Positions 1-5,050 of a stretch of 6,751 bases of DNA are shown here, piece by piece. Under the pieces are notes generated by a model. The model saw only the letters and a program-made list of their open reading frames with translations. It was not told the origin of the DNA and did not search any database. The DNA is taken from the NCBI GenBank assembly GCA_023432885.1, contig JAEZEU010000419.1, forward strand, positions 1 through 6,751, given 5' to 3'. This DNA is from Pseudomonadota bacterium (GTDB taxonomy: Bacteria > Pseudomonadota > Alphaproteobacteria > Rhizobiales > Xanthobacteraceae). A program made the position numbers and the translations under genes. Positions within the stretch are counted from its first letter, which is position 1; every line of letters starts with the position of its first letter.

Positions 1-51
1 CTTTTCGAACACGTAGGGCGGCAGGCGGCGGATGCGGTAAAATTCTTCCAT
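1..51 (-). CDS. LL-diaminopimelate aminotransferase-like protein, N-terminal fragment
   Basis: Only the first 17 codons are present; the gene runs off the left edge. The reverse complement reads MEEFYRIRRLPPYVFEK from an ATG at 51-49. I recognise this as the usual N-terminus of the class I/II PLP-dependent aminotransferases annotated as LL-diaminopimelate aminotransferase (or AlaC-like alanine/aspartate aminotransferase) in Bradyrhizobium and Rhodopseudomonas. The family transfers an amino group using pyridoxal phosphate and acts in lysine/diaminopimelate or alanine metabolism in the cytoplasm. A GGAG lies at 65-62, 10 nt before the ATG. The catalytic lysine and fold lie outside the window, so substrate specificity cannot be judged. 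The lipoprotein gene upstream is co-oriented but 186 nt away, so this gene probably has its own promoter. Confidence 0.7.
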   Translation of the reverse strand, partial: MEEFYRIRRLPPYVFEK

Positions 52-118
52 GGGTCTCAAGCTCCGGGGTACCGGCCCCTTTCGGGACAGCCGGCACGGA
101 TGGCGGCACGCGAACCGA

Positions 119-130
119 TTCCGCGCGGAA
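119..130. repeat. 12-bp perfect palindrome upstream of the aminotransferase gene
   Basis: TTCCGCGCGGAA is a perfect 12-bp palindrome located 68-79 bp upstream of the aminotransferase ATG, inside the 186-bp gap that should hold its promoter. It could be a dimeric-repressor operator, or simply a chance palindrome in GC-rich DNA. I found no convincing -35/-10 pair in this gap. Confidence 0.25.
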
Positions 131-237
131 ACGCGCCCAAATCAAGGAATTAGGCTGGATTCACCGCCAAACCGTTGAATCGGAACGTTTTACCACGCAA
201 GTCCCGCAATGCCACTGCTAATCGCGGGGAATTGTGC

Positions 238-534
238 CTATCTCGCGGGCGCGTTCTGGGGGGCCGCCGACGAGGCCTGCCGGTCCCGCGCTGCGATCAG
301 CTCGGCCTGGATCCGCTTCTGCTCGTCGGGCTTCATCGCGGTCTCCGCGCGTTCGGGCGGCAGGTCGTGCACCGGTAGGTAACCACCTGCCTCCTTCGGC
401 CGCGGCGGGGCATCGGCGGGCAAACCCACCGCAGGAAGATCGGCAATTTGCGTCGAACAACCAGAAACAGCCAGCGTTGCCAAAAGCAACGTCCCGGCCA
501 TCAACAGCTTGATCGTCCCACCACCCACCGGCAT
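238..534 (-). CDS. Small lipoprotein, function unknown
   Basis: A 98-residue protein with a lipoprotein signal peptide. It has a short n-region (K9), a hydrophobic stretch at about residues 10-23, and the lipobox V23-S24-G25-C26, so Cys26 would be lipidated after signal peptidase II cleavage. Ser at +2 suggests sorting to the outer membrane by the E. coli rule, which may not hold here. The mature part (about 73 residues) is rich in Pro, Ala and charged residues. It contains PPRPKEAGGYLPVHDLPPER followed by a likely helical segment (about 68-86) and a low-complexity tail. I recognise no named domain. I chose the ATG at 534 because AGGA sits 8 nt before it. A TTG at 552 would add six residues (MVRIPR) in frame and is a real alternative. 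The gene precedes the aminotransferase on the same strand; no functional link is evident. Confidence 0.75.
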   Translation of the reverse strand: MPVGGGTIKLLMAGTLLLATLAVSGCSTQIADLPAVGLPADAPPRPKEAGGYLPVHDLPPERAETAMKPDEQKRIQAELIAARDRQASSAAPQNAPAR

Positions 535-788
535 CCGCGGAATCCTAACCAACTCGCGTTCCAGTCATGCTGGCCCGAGCCTTGCAGCGAATTCTAGCAC
601 ATCTGGTCAAACCAATGTCGCCCGAAACGATTAAGGCCAGAACAACAGACGTTATGGGTGCGGCCTCATTATGTCGGAATAGGGAAACTTTGACGCAGCG
701 CAACAACAATGAACGCAGCATTAATCCAAAGCGACGCCATCGCCCTCGCCGCGGTGACGAAACGAAGTGAAATCGGTAAATTGGCGGC
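535..788. other. Divergent intergenic region, lipoprotein gene and phaC
   Basis: This roughly 250-bp region separates the lipoprotein gene (minus) from phaC (plus) and must hold both promoters. TTGACG is present at 690-695 on the plus strand, but no acceptable -10 lies 16-18 bp downstream. A TAGAAT hexamer on the minus strand (about 598-593) lacks a good -35. The repeated ACGCAGC at 693-699 and 713-719 is weakly reminiscent of GCAG-type PhaR operators, but it does not form the CTGC-spacer-GCAG symmetry. No RNA gene or small ORF stands out. Confidence 0.35.
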
Positions 789-2594
789 ATGAGTGACGTC
801 GGTACACAGGACAGGACTGAGACCAAGTTCGACGCGGAAGCGTTCGCCATGAACATCGCGCGCGCAATGGAGACCTCCGGCCAGGCGCTCGCAGCGTACC
901 TCAAACCGCGTCACGCCGGCGAAGTGAGAGACAAGCCGCCCAGCGAGCTTGCCGAGGTGATCAAGACCTTTTCCTCCGTCGCAGAATACTGGATGTCGGA
1001 CAAGGACCGCGCTGCGGACCTCCAGCACAGGATGGGCAAGGCCTATCTCGATCTGTGGGGCTCGGCCGTGCGCCGCATGGCCGGCGAGGCAGACGTCAAA
1101 CCAGCAATTGAGCCGTCGCCCCGCGACAAGCGTTTCCAGGACCCCGAATGGAAGTCGAACCAGTTCTTCGACTTCGTCATGCAGCTCTATCTGCTGACGA
1201 CGCGATGGGCGCACGACCTCGTGCGTGATGCCGAAGGTCTGGACCCGCACACCCGCAAGAAGGCGGAGTTCTATGTCCAGCAGATCACCAACGCGCTTTC
1301 GCCGACCAATTTCGTGCTGACCAATCCCGAAGTGCTGCGCGAGACGCTCGCCTCCGGGGGCGACAATCTCGTGCGCGGCATGAAGATGCTGGCCGAAGAC
1401 ATCGAGGCCGGCCGCGGCACGCTACGCATCCGCCAGTCCGACCCCGCCAATCTCGAGGTCGGCGTCAATATGGCGACGACGCCCGGCAAGGTGATCTACC
1501 AGAACGATCTGATGCAATTGATCCAGTACGCGCCGTCCACCGGGACGGTGCTGCGTACGCCGCTGCTAATCGTGCCGCCATGGATCAACAAGTTCTACAT
1601 CCTCGATCTGCGTCCGGAAAAATCCTACATCAAATGGTGCGTCGACCAGGGCATCACCGTGTTCGTGATCTCCTGGGTCAATCCGGACAAGGAGTTGGCC
1701 AAGAAGACGTGGGCCGATTACATGAAGGAAGGCCCGCTCGCCGCGATGGACATCATCGAGAAGGTGACGGGCGAGATGAAGGTGCATACCGCCGGCTATT
1801 GCGTCGGCGGCACCCTGCTCGCTTCCACGCTGGCCTATCTCGCCGAGAAGCGCCAGCAGCGGGTGACCTCGGCGACCCTCTTTGCGGCGCAGGTCGATTT
1901 CACCCATGCCGGCGATCTCCTCGTCTTCGTCGACGAGGACCAGATTTCCGCGCTGGAACGCGACATGGAGGAATCGGGCGTGCTCGAAGGCAGCAGGATG
2001 GCGATGGCCTTCAACATGCTGCGCTCGAACGACCTGATCTGGTCCTATGTGGTCAACAATTACCTCAAGGGCCAGCCGCCTTCGGCCTTCGACCTGCTGC
2101 ACTGGAATTCCGACGCGACGCGCATGCCGGCCGCAAACCATTCCTTTTATCTGCGCAACTGCTATCTCGACAACCGGCTGTCGACCGGCAGCATGGTGCT
2201 CGAGGACACCCTGCTCGACCTCTCCAAGGTGAAGGTGCCGGTCTATAATCTGGCCACGCGCGAGGATCACATCGCCCCCGCCGAGTCCGTGCTCTATGGT
2301 TCGCAATTCTTCGGCGGTCCGGTCAAGTTCGTGCTGTCGGGCTCCGGCCATATCGCGGGCGTAGTCAATCCGCCGGCCAGCGGCAAGTACCAGTACTGGA
2401 CCAACGACAACATCAAGGCCGGCTCCGTGGCCGAATGGATGAAGGGCGCAGTCGAGCACAAGGGCTCGTGGTGGCCCGACTGGCTTCAATGGCTGCAAGC
2501 CATCGATGCCGAACGGGTTCCGGCGCGCCAGGTCGGCGACGTGCTGCCGCCGATCGAGGATGCACCGGGCAGCTACGTCCGCGTCCGCGCGTAG
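789..2594 (+). CDS. phaC: Class I poly(3-hydroxyalkanoate) polymerase (PHA synthase)
   Basis: A 601-residue class I PHA synthase. It polymerises (R)-3-hydroxyacyl-CoA, mainly 3-hydroxybutyryl-CoA, into polyester at the surface of cytoplasmic carbon-storage granules, releasing CoA. The N-terminal PhaC_N region (about 110-280) is followed by an alpha/beta-hydrolase catalytic domain. The lipase-like box G336-Y-C-V-G-G holds nucleophile Cys338. Asp493 (in REDHIAP) and His521 (in GSGHIAGVVNPP) complete the triad; their 28-residue spacing matches the Cupriavidus necator enzyme (Cys319, Asp480, His508). Length is normal for class I, which needs no PhaE or PhaR subunit. The ATG at 789 is the first possible ATG, because an in-frame TAA lies 12 nt upstream, but it has no good Shine-Dalgarno. 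Met21 at 849 has a better one (GGAAG), but starting there would remove a conserved-looking N-terminus. No phaA, phaB, phaZ or phasin gene is in the window. Confidence 0.97.
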   Translation: MSDVGTQDRTETKFDAEAFAMNIARAMETSGQALAAYLKPRHAGEVRDKPPSELAEVIKTFSSVAEYWMSDKDRAADLQHRMGKAYLDLWGSAVRRMAGEADVKPAIEPSPRDKRFQDPEWKSNQFFDFVMQLYLLTTRWAHDLVRDAEGLDPHTRKKAEFYVQQITNALSPTNFVLTNPEVLRETLASGGDNLVRGMKMLAEDIEAGRGTLRIRQSDPANLEVGVNMATTPGKVIYQNDLMQLIQYAPSTGTVLRTPLLIVPPWINKFYILDLRPEKSYIKWCVDQGITVFVISWVNPDKELAKKTWADYMKEGPLAAMDIIEKVTGEMKVHTAGYCVGGTLLASTLAYLAEKRQQRVTSATLFAAQVDFTHAGDLLVFVDEDQISALERDMEESGVLEGSRMAMAFNMLRSNDLIWSYVVNNYLKGQPPSAFDLLHWNSDATRMPAANHSFYLRNCYLDNRLSTGSMVLEDTLLDLSKVKVPVYNLATREDHIAPAESVLYGSQFFGGPVKFVLSGSGHIAGVVNPPASGKYQYWTNDNIKAGSVAEWMKGAVEHKGSWWPDWLQWLQAIDAERVPARQVGDVLPPIEDAPGSYVRVRA

Positions 2595-2665
2595 CGCGCC
2601 GCGATCCGCTCCGCTATAAACACTCAACCCGCCGGGTCGGGACTCAATTGAATCAGGGGGAAGCG

Positions 2666-3064
2666 ATGACGCGCGAATTGTTCTGGCTGACTTGCACGGT
2701 GATCCTGACCGGAATCCTGTGGATCCCCTACATCATCAACCGCTGTCAGGTGCGCGGCCTCGCCGGCGCCATGGCCAATCCCTCGCGCAATGACAAGCCG
2801 CAATCCGACTGGGCGAACCGGCTGATGTTCGCGCATGACAACGCGGTCGAAAACCTCGTCATCTTCGCCCCCCTGGTCCTCATTCTCTCGCAGCTCGACT
2901 ATTCCACCAAGTGGACTGCGCTGGCCTGTGCCGTCTATTTCTGGTCGCGCGTCGCACACCTCATCGTCTACACGTTCGGCCTGCCGGTGTTCCGAACCCT
3001 GGCCTTCACCGTCGGCTTCCTGGCACAGGCCGTGCTGGCGCTGGCGATCTTCAGGGTCCTATAG
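2666..3064 (+). CDS. MAPEG-family integral membrane protein
   Basis: A 132-residue, very hydrophobic protein with four predicted transmembrane helices (about 4-24, 60-78, 82-104 and 112-131). The segment NRLMFAHDNAVENLVIFAPL (residues 51-70) resembles the MAPEG signature, in which an Arg and the A-x-x-N-x-x-E-N pattern precede helix 2. MAPEG members (membrane-associated proteins in eicosanoid and glutathione metabolism) include microsomal glutathione transferases. Bacterial members of this length are mostly uncharacterised, so glutathione transferase activity is only a family-level possibility. The ATG at 2666 follows an AGGGGGA purine stretch (2655-2661). The gene starts 71 bp after phaC and could be read from the phaC promoter. 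A TATAAA lies at 2615-2620 but lacks a clear -35. Its stop is only 4 bp from the convergent argC stop. Confidence 0.85.
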   Translation: MTRELFWLTCTVILTGILWIPYIINRCQVRGLAGAMANPSRNDKPQSDWANRLMFAHDNAVENLVIFAPLVLILSQLDYSTKWTALACAVYFWSRVAHLIVYTFGLPVFRTLAFTVGFLAQAVLALAIFRVL

Positions 3065-3068
3065 GCTC

Positions 3069-4046
3069 CTACTTGTCCGGCAGCCCCAGCATCAGCCGCA
3101 TGTTCTGCACCGCCGCGCCCGATGCGCCCTTGCCGAGATTGTCGAGCCGAGCGACCAGCACCGCCTGATGGTGCTTGTCGCTGGCGAAGACATACAGCTC
3201 CAGCCGGTTGGTCTCGTTGAGCGCTTCGGGCTCGAGCCGTCCGCTTTTCGTTGCCTCGTTCTGTAGCGGCATGACGGAGACATAGGTGCTGCCGGCATAA
3301 CGCTTCGCCAGTGCCGCATGCAGTTCGGCCCCGCCGGGCTTGCCCGGCAGCGTGTCGAGCTGCAGCGGCACCGAGACCAGCATCCCCTGCCGGAAGTTGC
3401 CGACCGAGGGAATGAAGATCGGCCGCCGTGTCAGCTTCGAGTAAAGCTGCAGCTCCGGCACATGCTTGTGCTCCAAGCCGAGACCATAAAGCTCGAACGA
3501 TGGCGCAGCACCGCTCTCAAAGCTCTGGATCATCGACTTGCCGCCGCCCGAATAGCCGCTCACCGCGTTGACGGTGACCGGATAATCCGCGGGCAGCAAT
3601 CCGGCATCTACCAGCGGCCGCAGCAACGCAATGCCCCCGGTCGGATAGCAGCCGGGATTGGAGACCTTCTTCGCATGGCGAATCTTGTCGGCCTGGTCCG
3701 GCGCAAGCTCCGGAAAGCCGTAGGTCCAGTCCGGCGCGACGCGGAAAGCCGTGGAGGCGTCGAGCACCCGAGGTCCCCCCGCGCCCATGCTGTCGATCAG
3801 CGCGACGGTTTCCTTCGCCGCATCGTCCGGAAGACAGAGGATGACGAGATCGACCTCCTCCATCAGCGCGCGTTTGGCCGCCGGATCCTTGCGCTTCTCC
3901 TCGGCGATGTTCTTCACGGCGATGTCATTCTGCAGCCGCAGCCGCTCGGCGATGCCAAGGCCCGTGGTGCCTGAGCCGCCATCGACGAACACGGTGGGCT
4001 TCTTGACCGTCTCAGCGGTCTTCTGATGGGTTTCGGAGAGGCTCAT
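3069..4046 (-). CDS. argC: N-acetyl-gamma-glutamyl-phosphate reductase (type 2)
   Basis: A 325-residue cytoplasmic enzyme. It reduces N-acetyl-glutamyl-5-phosphate with NADPH to N-acetyl-glutamate-5-semialdehyde, the third step of arginine biosynthesis. The Rossmann motif GGSGTTGL is at residues 23-30. SNPGCYPTG (129-137) carries the acyl-enzyme Cys133, and KHVPE (194-198) carries the likely catalytic His195. Length and motifs fit the shorter type 2 ArgC family, plus about 16 extra N-terminal residues. The start is the ATG at 4046, with AAGGGAG 6 nt upstream. The GTG at 4049 is also in frame but sits only 3 nt from that Shine-Dalgarno. The upstream PaiB-like gene ends in TGATG, sharing one base with this start, so the two are probably co-transcribed and translationally coupled. 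No other arg gene is in the window, and no terminator fits before the convergent MAPEG gene. Confidence 0.96.
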   Translation of the reverse strand: MSLSETHQKTAETVKKPTVFVDGGSGTTGLGIAERLRLQNDIAVKNIAEEKRKDPAAKRALMEEVDLVILCLPDDAAKETVALIDSMGAGGPRVLDASTAFRVAPDWTYGFPELAPDQADKIRHAKKVSNPGCYPTGGIALLRPLVDAGLLPADYPVTVNAVSGYSGGGKSMIQSFESGAAPSFELYGLGLEHKHVPELQLYSKLTRRPIFIPSVGNFRQGMLVSVPLQLDTLPGKPGGAELHAALAKRYAGSTYVSVMPLQNEATKSGRLEPEALNETNRLELYVFASDKHHQAVLVARLDNLGKGASGAAVQNMRLMLGLPDK

Positions 4047-4720
4047 CACATGCTCCCTTCAAGTGAAGCGGACTTGTCTGTTGTTCCTGCGAAGGCTTGC
4101 GGCCGTACCTCGCGCATCAGTTGCGCAATGGTTTGCGAACCATGGTCGGGTCGTGCCGCAAGCCCGCCCGCGACCGCAGCGTAGTCGGCCTCGGATTTGT
4201 GCTGGTTCAGCTTGAAGCTGCCTTCCACGTCCTCAACCTGCATGGCCAGACCCACAATACCCTTCTTCAGCGCTTCCAGCCGCGAGGCCGTCATCTTGGC
4301 CGAGGTCCACGGCTTCTTCGGCGCCAGCCATTCCTCGAACTTTGCGCTCAAGCTGCTGACCTGCACGGCAAGCTCGTCATCCGACAGTGTCCGCACCGGT
4401 CCGGTCAGGTGTACGGCCTGATAAAGCCAGGTCGGCACCTGGTCCGCCGACACGTACCAGTCCGGCGTTACATAGGCATCCGCGCCGTTGACCGCGAGGA
4501 TCCATGGCCTCACGCCGTCGGCAAGCTTTACCAGCGGATTCTGACGGGCGACGTGAAACAATGCGAGCGGCGTGCCGTCTCCGGCATATTCCAGATAGAA
4601 CGGCAGGGCTGACGCGATCGGGCGCTTGCCATCCCACCCACAGGCCGTGCCGAATCCGCGCGCTTCCGCAAACGCAAGGCTTGCGGCACGATCGGGCTTG
4701 AACATCGGCGGCGTATACAT
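4046..4720 (-). CDS. PaiB-like FMN-binding protein (putative transcriptional regulator family)
   Basis: A 224-residue protein of the PaiB family, an FMN-binding split-barrel fold often annotated as FMN-binding negative transcriptional regulator. Family hallmarks are the start MYTPPMFK, H56-x-A-x-x-N-P (56-62), YVTPDWYV (83-90), VPTWLYQAVHLTG (95-107) and EGSFKLNQHK (166-175). The length is close to that of full-length PaiB. In Bacillus, PaiB was linked to repression of sporulation and degradative-enzyme genes. The fold is more like a flavin-dependent oxidoreductase than a DNA-binding protein, and I see no helix-turn-helix, so a direct regulatory role is uncertain. The ATG at 4720 has GGAG 7 nt upstream. 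It is the first full-length gene behind the promoter at 4929-4901 and is coupled to argC by a one-base stop/start overlap. A link to arginine metabolism is inferred from that position only. Confidence 0.9.
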   Translation of the reverse strand: MYTPPMFKPDRAASLAFAEARGFGTACGWDGKRPIASALPFYLEYAGDGTPLALFHVARQNPLVKLADGVRPWILAVNGADAYVTPDWYVSADQVPTWLYQAVHLTGPVRTLSDDELAVQVSSLSAKFEEWLAPKKPWTSAKMTASRLEALKKGIVGLAMQVEDVEGSFKLNQHKSEADYAAVAGGLAARPDHGSQTIAQLMREVRPQAFAGTTDKSASLEGSM

Positions 4721-4776
4721 CTTTCAACTCCGGGTGGGTGAAGGAGCCGCCAGATCAGACCGCGTTTTTGGCAAGG

Positions 4777-4804
4777 AGAAAAGCCGCGGGAAGGATCCGG
4801 CGGC
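4777..4804 (-). terminator. Candidate intrinsic terminator / attenuator hairpin upstream of the PaiB-like gene
   Basis: On the minus strand GCCGC (4804-4800) pairs with GCGGC (4787-4783). After one C-C mismatch, GGA (4798-4796) pairs with TCC (4791-4789), closing a TCCT tetraloop. TTTTCT (4782-4777) follows at once. The hairpin starts 13 nt after the stop of a 24-codon Arg-rich ORF and ends 56 nt before the PaiB-like start, so it would stop transcripts before the structural genes. A competing pairing exists: GGCGG (4836-4832) with CCGCC (4803-4799) would break the 5' arm. The U-tract is short and interrupted, so termination strength is uncertain. Confidence 0.45.
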
Positions 4805-4817
4805 AGGGGCGATGATC

Positions 4818-4892
4818 TCAGACGCGAACGACCGCCCATACCGCGAAGCTGCGGCGGCGGCGAACGATGGCGATGGTCAGGCCGTTGATCAT
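4818..4892 (-). CDS. Putative 24-residue leader peptide with an Arg4 run
   Basis: This short ORF runs from ATG at 4892 to TGA at 4820-4818 and encodes 24 residues. The core is AIVRRRRSF, with four consecutive CGC Arg codons (4862-4851), one more Arg near the end, and a single Trp. There is no Shine-Dalgarno, but the ATG begins 8 nt after the -10 hexamer of a good promoter, so the transcript could start at or next to the ATG. Leaderless leader peptides of this kind are known for the trp attenuator in rhizobia. The Arg codons can fold as CCGC (4854-4851) with GCGG (4844-4841), and a terminator-like hairpin follows. With argC downstream, an arginine-sensing leader is an attractive inference. CGC runs also arise easily in GC-rich DNA, so translation is unproven. 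I do not recognise the peptide. Confidence 0.45.
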   Translation of the reverse strand: MINGLTIAIVRRRRSFAVWAVVRV

Positions 4893-4900
4893 GGGCGCGG

Positions 4901-4929
4901 GTGATAAGGCCGGGAACCGCCGGCGTCAA
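4901..4929 (-). promoter_or_regulatory. Sigma70-type promoter driving the leader ORF, PaiB-like gene and argC
   Basis: On the minus strand TTGACG (4929-4924) is followed after exactly 17 bp by TATCAC (4906-4901). The -35 matches the TTGACA consensus at five of six positions and the -10 matches TATAAT at four of six. The predicted transcription start, 6-8 nt downstream, falls at about 4894-4892, at or beside the ATG of the short leader ORF. This is the best promoter-like sequence in the window. It lies immediately downstream of the palindromic repeat in transcription direction. Confidence 0.6.
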
Positions 4930-4940
4930 TAGATCAGCAC

Positions 4941-5044
4941 CGTCATTCCGGGCTGGTGCGCCAGCACCAGTCCCGGAATCTCGAGATTCTCAGGGGCGCA
5001 ATTGCGCCCCATCGTGCGATGCTTACGCGTCGCCCCGGAATCAC
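4941..5044. repeat. Triple-hairpin intergenic palindromic element (REP-like)
   Basis: A roughly 104-bp element made of nested palindromes. Arm 1: ATTCCGGG (4945-4952) pairs with CCCGGAAT (4972-4979), and inside it CTGGTGC (4953-4959) with GCACCAG (4964-4970), leaving a 4-nt loop and one bulged T. Next come two perfect palindromes, GAATCTCGAGATTC (4976-4989) and GGGGCGCAATTGCGCCCC (4993-5010). Arm 3: GCGATGC (5016-5022) pairs with GCGTCGC (5027-5033) with one G-T wobble. The right edge, CCCGGAAT (5034-5041), can also pair with the left-edge ATTCCGGG, so a cloverleaf form is possible. I associate this layout, starting CGTCATTCCGGG, with a family of dispersed intergenic repeats in Bradyrhizobium and Rhodopseudomonas genomes, from memory. 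It begins 6 bp past the hydrolase stop and may protect or end that mRNA. The right edge has drifted from the left (CCGGAATCACA against GTCATTCCGG). Confidence 0.75.
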
Positions 5045-5050
5045 AACAAG

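Noticed and set aside
203..228. CCCGC/GCGGG pair as a lipoprotein-gene terminator
   Set aside because: The stem is only 5 bp with a 16-nt loop and no T-tract follows on the minus strand.
690..725. TTGACG at 690-695 as a phaC promoter
   Set aside because: No hexamer resembling TATAAT occurs 16-18 bp downstream; ATTAAT is 24 bp away, too far for sigma70.
1580..2248. A 222-codon plus-strand frame overlapping phaC
   Set aside because: It is a frame shadow of phaC with Arg/Gly-rich composition, and phaC is uninterrupted across it, so it is not a frameshifted gene part.
1566..2627. A 353-codon open frame on the minus strand opposite phaC
   Set aside because: It lies inside a fully supported PHA synthase gene. 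Its His/Arg/Gly-rich composition is typical of the antisense frame of GC-rich coding DNA. No family motif or Shine-Dalgarno was seen.
2435..2665. Extended N-terminus for the MAPEG gene, starting inside phaC
   Set aside because: The extra 77 residues overlap the phaC 3' end and are low-complexity. MAPEG proteins begin with the first membrane helix, and a good purine-rich site precedes the ATG at 2666.
3318..3974. A 218-codon open frame on the plus strand opposite argC
   Set aside because: It is Arg/His-rich, shows no recognisable motif, and is entirely inside argC, whose catalytic motifs are intact.
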